From contig JALXDB010000313.1 in NCBI GenBank assembly GCA_026990615.1, forward strand, positions 1 to 5,367: a stretch of 5,367 nucleotides of DNA, read 5' to 3'. The translations under genes were made by a program, and so were the position numbers. This stretch comes from Spirochaetota bacterium (GTDB lineage: Bacteria > Spirochaetota > B62-G9). Under the pieces are notes generated by a model, which saw nothing but the letters and a program-made list of their open reading frames with translations, was not told where the DNA came from and searched no databases. Shown here piece by piece: positions 1 through 5,367 of this stretch. The stretch's first letter is position 1; every line of letters starts with the position of its first letter.

Positions 1-63
1 TGCGGTATGACCATTTTCAATTTTACAGGAAATTTTAGACTTTACCATCCAAGGATTTATGGT

Positions 64-94
64 TGCAGGTAACAGCTGCATTTATTTTAATTTT
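64..94 (+). terminator. Weak Rho-independent terminator candidate
   Basis: A 5-bp perfect stem (TGCAG at 64-68, CTGCA at 76-80) with a 7-base loop is followed by the T-rich stretch TTTATTTTAATTTT (81-94). The stem is short and the T tract is interrupted by A residues, so termination would be weak. If the frame ending at 72 is the end of a real upstream gene, its stop codon would lie inside the loop, which is possible but not typical. This is a candidate only. Confidence 0.2.
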
Positions 95-120
95 ATATAA
101 AAAATCTTTTCACAATACTA

Positions 121-163
121 TGGTATTAAATTAGTTTTTGGTAAAACTATTACATATTAACCA
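121..163. repeat. Imperfect inverted repeat in the leader
   Basis: The inner arms TAGTTTT (132-138) and AAAACTA (143-149) form a perfect 7-bp stem around a TGGT loop. The outer arms TGGT (121-124) plus TAA (127-129) can pair with TTAACCA (157-163), with a 2-base bulge on the left and unequal internal loops. It could be a DNA-level operator, an RNA hairpin of a longer upstream transcript, or chance structure in A+T-rich DNA. It lies about 100 bases upstream of the predicted promoter, so it would not be in the transcript made from that promoter. Confidence 0.3.
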
Positions 164-261
164 AGCTGCACAATTTCCTTAAATATCTTTCCAGGAATAT
201 ATCACCTACATTATCTAACGGGACTTTTAGAAGGCCACCAAAAGCTGTACAACTATAAATG

Positions 262-290
262 TTGACCTGTTAACATCAATAAAATATTAT
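262..290 (+). promoter_or_regulatory. Sigma-70-type promoter of the operon
   Basis: A -35 box TTGACC (262-267; 5 of 6 match to TTGACA) and a -10 box TATTAT (285-290; 5 of 6 match to TATAAT) are separated by exactly 17 bases, the optimal spacing. Transcription would start near 297. That leaves an untranslated leader of about 29 bases before the ATG at 326, and makes the in-frame ATG at 293 unusable from this promoter. The spacer contains the perfect palindrome TGTTAACA (268-275), a possible repressor site. Promoter-like boxes arise by chance in A+T-rich DNA, but box quality, spacing and position just before a five-gene run all agree. Confidence 0.55.
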
Positions 291-325
291 TAATGAGAGG
301 TTTACAAAAAGCAGATAAATTTACT

Positions 326-1735
326 ATGAAAATTACAAAGTCCAACACCGAAAATTTATTGATAACAGAGATATGCGAAGAGGAATATTCAAAACAAACC
401 ATAGCCAATATAATATTTAAATTAAAACCTGCCATTGAAAAACCCATCATCACGGTTAAAGACGGTAAAATTTATGAGAGCAAATTCTCTTCGATCACCA
501 ATTCAGCAGGCTGCATAGCACTTGAAGGGGGCAATATTTCCGGCGTTTCCCTGTTCAACTATTTTTTAGAATACAAAAACAGCGGACTTGATAGCAAAAA
601 ATCAGAAGAACTATTAGAACTGCTTATCGAAGTTTCATCGGCAGTCCAACTGGTAAAAAGAGAAAAAAACTACTTTCCAAAGTTGTATTTGAACTCCGTA
701 TTTATCGACAGAAAAACCAACTCGGTATCTTTTATTCCGGTTGAAATTGCGTCAACTTTACACGACTACATTAAAGGTGAGGCCCGTATTATAAACGGAT
801 TTTGTGTTGATAACCTTCTGGCCCCCGAGAGTGTATCAGAGGACGAAACTGTTAAATCGCTCGTCATACTTCTATACCTCGGTTATCTGCTTTCATACAA
901 AAAAACTGAGTCAACTTTCAAAAAGAAAACAGTAGAAATAAAGGCTAAACCTGTATACTATCTTAAAACCTTAAATCCCGGTGCCCCAAAAAACCTCGCA
1001 GACTATCTATGGAGAATATTAAAAAAAGGTCAGAAATCCACCATAGAACAACTAATTAGCATTTTGCAAATGGCTATTTCTGCATCGAAAGAATACAAAT
1101 ATAAAGAAGATCTTAAAAGAGAAAAAATACCATTTCTCAGGGGTAAAAAATGGGTTGATTTTAGTTTTAATCTAAAAAATACGATATATCACAGATGGAA
1201 ATTCCTTATAATCGTTTCTATCATTGCGGGGTTCTTCATTTATATCGTTGGTGATATTATTTACAGAAGTACGCTTTCAAAAATTACCGAAGGCATGTCT
1301 CCTGAAGAGGTTGTTCAATTATATGTAAAAGCCCTGAAGGACCTTGATGTAGAAACAATAAACGACATTTTCTATAAAAGAACCGGGAAACAGGTATTTA
1401 AGGAAGTAAGCTCACTATTTGTTATAAAAAGGATGACACAGATATACGGTTTTAGATGGATTACCTCCAACCAGCTAAAAAATATGGATATAAAAAATCT
1501 TAAAAAGATACCAAAAAATGCTAATATATATGCAATCCTTAATGTAAAAGTGGAAAAAGTATCAGACAAAACTCAGCCTGTATTCAGGTTAACCTATAAA
1601 AAGATTCTGAGCAATGAAGATAATATTGACATCTACGAGTACAGTGAAAATCTGACGCTGATAAAAATTAAGGGGAGATGGTATATAGGAAAGTTTAAAA
1701 GAAGATTATTAAAGCACGAGGAAATTAAAAGATGA
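326..1735 (+). CDS. Membrane-anchored pseudokinase-like protein with an NTF2-like C-terminal domain
   Basis: A predicted inner-membrane protein of 469 residues whose function I do not recognise. The N-terminal ~255 residues resemble a very degenerate Ser/Thr-kinase fold. GVSLFNYF (residues ~73-80) sits like the hinge segment; a helix at ~96-110 is followed by LYLNSVFID (120-128), where the catalytic HRD...N loop should be. SFIPVE (135-140) stands in for DFG. A clean APE motif (166-168) and a helix-E/F-like stretch (177-191) follow. No glycine loop, catalytic lysine, HRD or DFG is visible, so it should be inactive as a kinase. A lone membrane helix (~291-312) preceded by RWK implies a cytoplasmic N terminus. 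Residues ~322-455 start with a helical SPEEVVQLYVKAL segment and end with LTLIKIKGRWYIGKF, typical of NTF2-like folds. Start choice: the in-frame ATG at 293 lies upstream of the predicted transcript start; neither ATG has a good Shine-Dalgarno. The stop overlaps the next start by 4 bases. The fold assignments are inference from pattern, without a search. Confidence 0.8.
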   Translation: MKITKSNTENLLITEICEEEYSKQTIANIIFKLKPAIEKPIITVKDGKIYESKFSSITNSAGCIALEGGNISGVSLFNYFLEYKNSGLDSKKSEELLELLIEVSSAVQLVKREKNYFPKLYLNSVFIDRKTNSVSFIPVEIASTLHDYIKGEARIINGFCVDNLLAPESVSEDETVKSLVILLYLGYLLSYKKTESTFKKKTVEIKAKPVYYLKTLNPGAPKNLADYLWRILKKGQKSTIEQLISILQMAISASKEYKYKEDLKREKIPFLRGKKWVDFSFNLKNTIYHRWKFLIIVSIIAGFFIYIVGDIIYRSTLSKITEGMSPEEVVQLYVKALKDLDVETINDIFYKRTGKQVFKEVSSLFVIKRMTQIYGFRWITSNQLKNMDIKNLKKIPKNANIYAILNVKVEKVSDKTQPVFRLTYKKILSNEDNIDIYEYSENLTLIKIKGRWYIGKFKRRLLKHEEIKR

Positions 1736-3021
1736 AGATTAAAATTTCTTTTCACTCAATAGCTTCTCTCATATTTACATTCTTAATCTTTGGTAATTTT
1801 TCAGTTTACGCAAAAGGGGTTGTAAAAAGAAAACCTGTAGAAATTGTGTTCTGGCACAGTATGAGTGTTTATCAGGAAAATGCTTTAGAGAACATGATTG
1901 AAGAATACAATAAAATTCAGAACGATGTGAGGGTTACCGGGATTTTCCAGGGACTCTACAACGACGTGCGTATTAAACTACTAAACTCGTCAAAATCTGG
2001 AAATCTTCCGGATATAGCACAGGTTGCCGTTGAATACCTCGATCCTTTTATACAGGAGGGGCTTATTGAACCCCTTAATGACGTAATTCCAGACGAGGAT
2101 AAAAACGATATCCTGCAGCAATTCTGGAGCTGTGTTACAAGGAACGGTAAAATATATGCCTACCCGTTCAATCAGAGTGTTCAGGTTTTGTACTACAACA
2201 AAGAGGCTTTTAAAAAAGCCGGCCTCGACCCCGACAAACCTCCAAAAACATGGAATGATGTAATTGAATACGGGAAAAAATTAACAAAGGATTTTGATGG
2301 CGATGGCAGGATAGACCAGTGGGGTATTTTGATATCCCTTGAAGGTGTCTTTGGCTTTACTCCCCTGATACGTCAGGTCGGGGGCGAATTTCTTGATGAA
2401 GAACGTAAAAAGGCACTTTTTAACAGTGATAAAGGTGTTAAGGTAATGAAACTGCTGCTTGATATGGCATATAAATATAAAATTATGCCTGCAAATTGGA
2501 ATCTATTTGAAGGAACAAACGCGTTTCTGTCAGGCAAAATAGTAATGGGGCCAATTACCTGTGCCGGTATTAAATTTGCTGAAAATAATCTTCCGTGGGA
2601 ACTTGGAATCGCACCACTTCCATATATAGAGAACAAATCCGTTCTTTTGGGAGGCGCCGGTCTTGTTATTTTTACTGATTCATCCAAGAAGAGAAAAGCC
2701 GCATTAAACTTTATTAAATGGCTTACAAACAAAGAGAACTGTATCAAATGGCATGAAAATACAGGTTACCTTCCATTAAGGAAATCGGCGATAGAAAGTT
2801 ACGAGTTGAAAAGTTTTTACCTTAAACATCCTAACTATAAAGTACCTGTTGATCAGCTTCCATATGCAAGACCTCCAGATTTTACACCAATGCTACCACA
2901 GATAGATCAGATTATCAGGTTTGCTATACAGGACATTATGATAAACAGAAAAGACCCGAAATCTGTACTTGATCTGGCAGCAAAAAAGGTAGATGAACTA
3001 CTCGGAGGGGAGAAGGAATAG
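1732..3021 (+). CDS. ABC transporter periplasmic solute-binding protein, UgpB-like (family 1)
   Basis: A 429-residue substrate-binding protein that would capture a carbohydrate or glycerol-3-phosphate-type ligand in the periplasm and deliver it to the permeases encoded downstream. Residues 1-27 form a type I signal peptide (basic start, hydrophobic core, V-Y-A cleavage site). There is no lipobox cysteine, so it should be soluble rather than a lipoprotein. Family landmarks appear in order: VEIVFWHSM (36-44), GLYNDV (74-79), LPDIAQV (92-98), NQSVQVLYYNKEAF (147-160), a calcium-loop-like DFDGDGRIDQWG (187-198), LGGAGLVIF (306-314) and NTGYLPLRKSA (343-353). The C-terminal layout, including FY..HP and a QL...RPP segment (362-382), resembles UgpB more than MalE. 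Length is normal for the family. A GAGGA Shine-Dalgarno (1718-1722) stands 9 bases before the ATG, which overlaps the previous stop as ATGA. The exact ligand is not decided. Confidence 0.93.
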   Translation: MKIKISFHSIASLIFTFLIFGNFSVYAKGVVKRKPVEIVFWHSMSVYQENALENMIEEYNKIQNDVRVTGIFQGLYNDVRIKLLNSSKSGNLPDIAQVAVEYLDPFIQEGLIEPLNDVIPDEDKNDILQQFWSCVTRNGKIYAYPFNQSVQVLYYNKEAFKKAGLDPDKPPKTWNDVIEYGKKLTKDFDGDGRIDQWGILISLEGVFGFTPLIRQVGGEFLDEERKKALFNSDKGVKVMKLLLDMAYKYKIMPANWNLFEGTNAFLSGKIVMGPITCAGIKFAENNLPWELGIAPLPYIENKSVLLGGAGLVIFTDSSKKRKAALNFIKWLTNKENCIKWHENTGYLPLRKSAIESYELKSFYLKHPNYKVPVDQLPYARPPDFTPMLPQIDQIIRFAIQDIMINRKDPKSVLDLAAKKVDELLGGEKE

Positions 3022-4149
3022 ATGAAACTAATAAGACTATGTCTGCTGTTTATAGCCCTGTCAGCAACAACGATCCTTGCAGATCAGGTTTATCTTAAAG
3101 ACCTACGTATAACAGGTAATAGAATCACAAAAAAAGAATACATTATGAGGCTTATCGATCTAAAAGTAAATAAAAGTTATGATGTTGATAGACTTATGGA
3201 TAAAATGAGCATCATAAAAGACAGATTGTACAGCACAGGACTTTTTGAAAATGTTTTTTTCGACGATCAAATAGATGAAAATAACAACCTGATACTAACA
3301 GTTAAACTCAGGGAAAAAAACTACCTTCACTTTGGCCCCTCTGGAAGGATTTACTACAAAGATGCTTTGTATCCTGATATTGGCCTTTACATAGATTATC
3401 TCAATCTTTTAGGCAGAAATAATAGACTCTATATCAACACCCCCATGTATGAAAATCAGGGCATTGCTATCAAATTTCAAAATGATCCAATGAGAAACTA
3501 TCAATTTACAGCTCTTTTAAAATATCTAGTTGATAAATCAAACAGGGTGTCTGAATCATCTATCAAAAGTTTTACGGTAGTGCCAGAAATTACATTTTCA
3601 GTTTTTAACGACTTTGAAATCGGGAGCAGCTTTACCTACAACAGGTACAACGGCAGCAGTTTTCTTTTTGCCCCCGAACTATCGTACAGTTCTAACCAAA
3701 AATCAAAAAGACACATCACACTGGATACATCCATTATCCTTGGAGCTGGTGAGCAGAAAAGTGTAATATACGGCATAAGCTCCCGTGCAAACTACAAACA
3801 GGAACTTCTCCTTCAAATGTCATTAAAAGTAAATGCTCTGATGGATTTTTTGGATGGAGATGTTCCCAAAAATCTTGAGCTTACCAACAGGTCAAGGGGA
3901 TATCCCTATGGGTATTTAAGCGGCAACAAAAGATTTTACTTCACATCCGAAATCTCTTTTCCCTTACCATGGTCCCCGAATATTTCAATTGCTATATTTG
4001 TAGATTCTGACATAATAGGTTATAATAATCTAAAATCTATTTTAAGCGGTGGAGCGGGCCTCAAGCTGTACAGCAGATTTTTTAATCCATTAAATATAGA
4101 TCTGATAGTGGGCAAAGGAATAGAGATTAACTTCAATAATGAACTGTAA
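3022..4149 (+). CDS. Short BamA/TamA-type outer-membrane protein with a single POTRA domain
   Basis: A 375-residue predicted outer-membrane beta-barrel of the Omp85 (BamA/TamA/FhaC) superfamily. Residues 1-20 are a signal peptide (cleavage after ILA). Residues ~22-98 form one POTRA-like unit: VYLKDLRITGNRITKKEYI, then a helix ending in LYSTGLFENVFF, then LILTVKLREK, the usual POTRA pattern. From ~100 on, alternating polar and hydrophobic stretches suggest beta-strands. SRGYPYGYLSGNKRF (291-305) followed by SEISFPLPW matches the RGF-loop and following strand of Omp85 barrels, and GGAGLKLYSRFFNPL (343-357) the penultimate-strand pattern. It is far shorter than BamA (about 800) or TamA (about 580), and the ~275-residue barrel is small for 16 strands. 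The last residue is Leu, not the usual Phe or Trp. It directly abuts the preceding stop, with GGAGGGG (3004-3010) as Shine-Dalgarno. Its position inside an importer operon is unusual; role unknown. Confidence 0.85.
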   Translation: MKLIRLCLLFIALSATTILADQVYLKDLRITGNRITKKEYIMRLIDLKVNKSYDVDRLMDKMSIIKDRLYSTGLFENVFFDDQIDENNNLILTVKLREKNYLHFGPSGRIYYKDALYPDIGLYIDYLNLLGRNNRLYINTPMYENQGIAIKFQNDPMRNYQFTALLKYLVDKSNRVSESSIKSFTVVPEITFSVFNDFEIGSSFTYNRYNGSSFLFAPELSYSSNQKSKRHITLDTSIILGAGEQKSVIYGISSRANYKQELLLQMSLKVNALMDFLDGDVPKNLELTNRSRGYPYGYLSGNKRFYFTSEISFPLPWSPNISIAIFVDSDIIGYNNLKSILSGGAGLKLYSRFFNPLNIDLIVGKGIEINFNNEL

Positions 4150-4152
4150 GGT

Positions 4153-5115
4153 ATGAAATCAGATAAAGATCATAAGAAATTTATATACAAATATGACATA
4201 AAATCAGCCTATCTTTTTATTTTTCCTACTTACGCTGTTATCACTGTTTTTGTAATTGTTCCTGTATTAATAGCCTTTTATATCAGTTTCACCAAATGGA
4301 ATCTGCTTGGTACTGCAAAATTTGTCGGGTTGTTGAACTACAAGAAACTATTCCATTCCGAGGAGTTCTGGAAAGCCCTGACCAACACCTTTTACTATTC
4401 ACTTATAACGGTTCCCTTCGGAATATTTCTATCTTTAATAATTGCACTTCTTTTAAATACAAAAATCAGGGGACTGGCCATATACAGAGTTGTATATTTT
4501 ATGCCGGTAATGACATCCTTTGTTGCAGCTGCATTTATATGGCAGTGGATTTTCCAATCTCAGAACGGAATTTTGAATCATATATTGGCCTTCTTAGGAA
4601 TTGAACCAATTTCATGGTTGAATGAACCCAAAGGAATATTTACGCTTTTATTTGAGAGAATGGGGATAAAAATTCCCAAATGGCTCGGAGGACCCAGTGT
4701 AACTCTTGTTTCAATAAGTATTATGAGTATATGGAAGAATACGGGTTACTACATGATAATATTCCTTGCAGGATTACAGGGTATACCCGAAACACTTTAC
4801 GAAGCGGCTGAAATTGACGGAGCTGGGCCCGTTAAAAAGTTCTTTTCCATAACACTTCCGATATTGAGTCCAACTACATTCTTCATCACTATTATGGCAA
4901 TAATAATGTCGTTTCAGGTGTTCGAACAGGTTGCGGTTACAACACAAGGAGGGCCTTTAAATTCTTCACTAGTTCTTGTATACTTTATCTATCAGAGGGC
5001 ATTTAAATTCCTGGAGGTAGGATACGCATCGGCGGCTGCTTATATTCTATTTGCCATTATACTGGTACTCACATATTTTCAGGTAAAAATCTTAGGCAAA
5101 AGGGTGCATTATTGA
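4153..5115 (+). CDS. ABC transporter permease, MalF/UgpA type
   Basis: A 320-residue inner-membrane permease subunit, one half of the transmembrane channel of the importer. Six membrane helices can be placed at about 18-46, 78-101, 112-133, 183-205, 234-259 and 290-311. The cytoplasmic coupling (EAA) motif is complete: EAA at 217-219, Gly 223, Ile 233 and LP 235-236, which is the canonical EAA-x3-G-x9-I-x-LP spacing and docks on the ATPase. SPTTFF (239-244) followed by TQGGP (264-268) resembles UgpA. Between helices 3 and 4 the loop is longer than usual: WLNEPKGIF (155-163) is followed by about 15 extra residues and a second, similar WLGGPSVTL (177-185). It starts 3 bases after the previous stop with only a weak AAGG (4148-4151) nearby, so translation is probably coupled to the upstream gene. 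The paired permease follows with a 4-base overlap. Confidence 0.95.
   Translation: MKSDKDHKKFIYKYDIKSAYLFIFPTYAVITVFVIVPVLIAFYISFTKWNLLGTAKFVGLLNYKKLFHSEEFWKALTNTFYYSLITVPFGIFLSLIIALLLNTKIRGLAIYRVVYFMPVMTSFVAAAFIWQWIFQSQNGILNHILAFLGIEPISWLNEPKGIFTLLFERMGIKIPKWLGGPSVTLVSISIMSIWKNTGYYMIIFLAGLQGIPETLYEAAEIDGAGPVKKFFSITLPILSPTTFFITIMAIIMSFQVFEQVAVTTQGGPLNSSLVLVYFIYQRAFKFLEVGYASAAAYILFAIILVLTYFQVKILGKRVHY
5101..5114 (+). promoter_or_regulatory. Ribosome binding site deciding a TTG start
   Basis: AGGGTG (5101-5106) lies 5 bases before the TTG at 5112-5114 and supports that TTG as the start of the last gene. The first in-frame ATG comes only at codon 24, in the middle of the first membrane helix, which would destroy the helix. 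The TTG overlaps the stop of the previous permease as TTGA, the same kind of 4-base overlap as the ATGA at 1732-1735. Confidence 0.65.
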
Positions 5116-5367
5116 TAACAAGAAAAAAGAGAAGAATTATAGCGCATACGTTCATACACCTCATTCTCATAACCGGTGCGGTTATCATGATATTCCCCTT
5201 TATATGGGGTATTGCAACATCGTTTAAAGATATGAGAGAGGTGCTTGCAAATCCATTCGGGTTGATACCAAAACATATAACTGTTGTAAATTACAAAAAT
5301 GTAGTAAGATCAATTCCCATTTTGAGATTTTTTATCAACAGCCTGATTGTATCAATAACAATAACAC
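5112..5367 (+). CDS. ABC transporter permease, MalG/UgpE type (5' part only)
   Basis: The N-terminal 85 codons of the second permease of the importer, cut off by the window end; family members are usually about 270-280 residues, so roughly 30% is present. It was too truncated to end in a stop here, and I read it directly from the sequence. The product begins MITRKKRR, a basic cytoplasmic tail, followed by the first membrane helix (~9-35) ending in FPFIWGIATSFKD, the hallmark of MalG-type permeases where the helix exits into the periplasm. NPFGLIPKHITVVNYKNV (47-64) is the usual periplasmic segment, and FFINSLIVSITIT (73-85) opens the second helix. It pairs with the preceding MalF/UgpA-type protein to form the channel. 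Start is TTG, overlapping the upstream stop by 4 bases; the EAA motif lies beyond the window. Confidence 0.92.
   Translation, partial: MITRKKRRIIAHTFIHLILITGAVIMIFPFIWGIATSFKDMREVLANPFGLIPKHITVVNYKNVVRSIPILRFFINSLIVSITIT

Larger units (their letters stand above)
1..292. other. Leader region with no supported gene
   Basis: I see no convincing gene here. A + strand reading frame is open from base 1 to a TAA at 70-72 (23 codons) and could be the tail of an upstream gene, but it is too short to judge. A - strand frame is open from 269 to 153 (39 codons) without an ATG, GTG or TTG start, ending at a TAA whose complement is 150-152. The region is rich in A and T. It holds a small stem-loop followed by T-rich sequence (64-94), a larger imperfect inverted repeat (121-163) and a promoter (262-290), each listed separately. 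It looks like the upstream regulatory region of the operon that follows. Confidence 0.6.

Noticed and set aside
1..72. Tail of an upstream gene on the + strand
   Set aside because: The frame is open for only 23 codons, and frame 3 is also open from base 3 to a stop at 36-38, so I cannot tell coding from chance.
293..325. Upstream ATG as start of the first operon gene (11 extra residues)
   Set aside because: It would begin before the transcript start predicted from the TTGACC/TATTAT promoter, has no Shine-Dalgarno, and adds a short tail without recognisable pattern. It remains possible if a promoter further upstream is used.
253..453. Minus-strand open frame of 66 codons
   Set aside because: It lies mostly antisense to the start of the first operon gene, overlaps its promoter, and reads as a hydrophobic, low-complexity shadow with no family pattern.
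1372..1569. Minus-strand open frame of 65 codons
   Set aside because: It is fully antisense to the well-supported membrane protein gene; its Phe/Ile/Ser-rich translation is typical of an antisense shadow of Lys/Asn-rich coding sequence.
2290..2325. EF-hand-like calcium site in the binding protein (DFDGDGRIDQWG)
   Set aside because: This loop is common in family 1 solute-binding proteins, so it is noted within the gene entry rather than treated as unusual.
2373..2747. Minus-strand open frame of 124 codons
   Set aside because: It is fully inside the solute-binding protein gene, whose family landmarks continue on both sides and through this stretch.
4296..4604. Plus-strand open frame of 102 codons
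   Set aside because: It is out of frame within the permease gene, whose membrane helices 2 and 3 are encoded by the same bases; no family pattern is seen.
1..5367. CRISPR array, tRNA, rRNA, insertion sequence or attachment site
   Set aside because: I saw no regularly spaced repeats, no cloverleaf or rRNA-like stretch, no transposase and no terminal inverted repeats in the window.

Overview
The window is an A+T-rich bacterial segment with five tightly packed genes, all on the + strand, behind a roughly 290-base leader with no convincing gene. A soluble, type I-signal-peptide solute-binding protein and a signal-peptide-bearing POTRA/beta-barrel protein both point to a diderm (Gram-negative-type) envelope. 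The lineage cannot be fixed from the sequence alone. A+T-rich diderms such as Spirochaetota or Deferribacterota are possible, but this is only an impression from protein flavour and gene style.

Layout: 1-292 is a non-coding leader. It holds a weak terminator-like hairpin, a larger imperfect inverted repeat, and a good sigma-70-type promoter (TTGACC, 17-bp spacer, TATTAT) with a palindrome in the spacer. From 326 to 1735 lies a predicted single-pass membrane protein: a degenerate protein-kinase-like cytoplasmic domain, one membrane helix, and a small NTF2-like-looking domain outside the membrane. From 1732 to 3021 is a family 1 extracellular solute-binding protein resembling UgpB. From 3022 to 4149 is a short BamA/TamA-type outer-membrane protein with one apparent POTRA domain. 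From 4153 to 5115 is a MalF/UgpA-type permease with a complete EAA motif. A MalG/UgpE-type permease starts at TTG 5112 and runs off the end of the window.

Gene junctions overlap by 4 bases (1732-1735 and 5112-5115), abut directly (3021/3022) or are 3 bases apart (4149/4153), so this is almost certainly one translationally coupled operon. The core is a carbohydrate or glycerol-3-phosphate-type ABC importer. No ATPase gene is visible; it may lie downstream or be a shared MalK/UgpC/MsiK-type protein encoded elsewhere.

The unusual part is the company the importer keeps. An outer-membrane barrel gene sits between the binding protein and the first permease, and a predicted catalytically dead kinase-like membrane protein opens the operon. 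Together they suggest, as inference only, a trans-envelope uptake unit with its own outer-membrane component and its own inner-membrane sensor or regulator.
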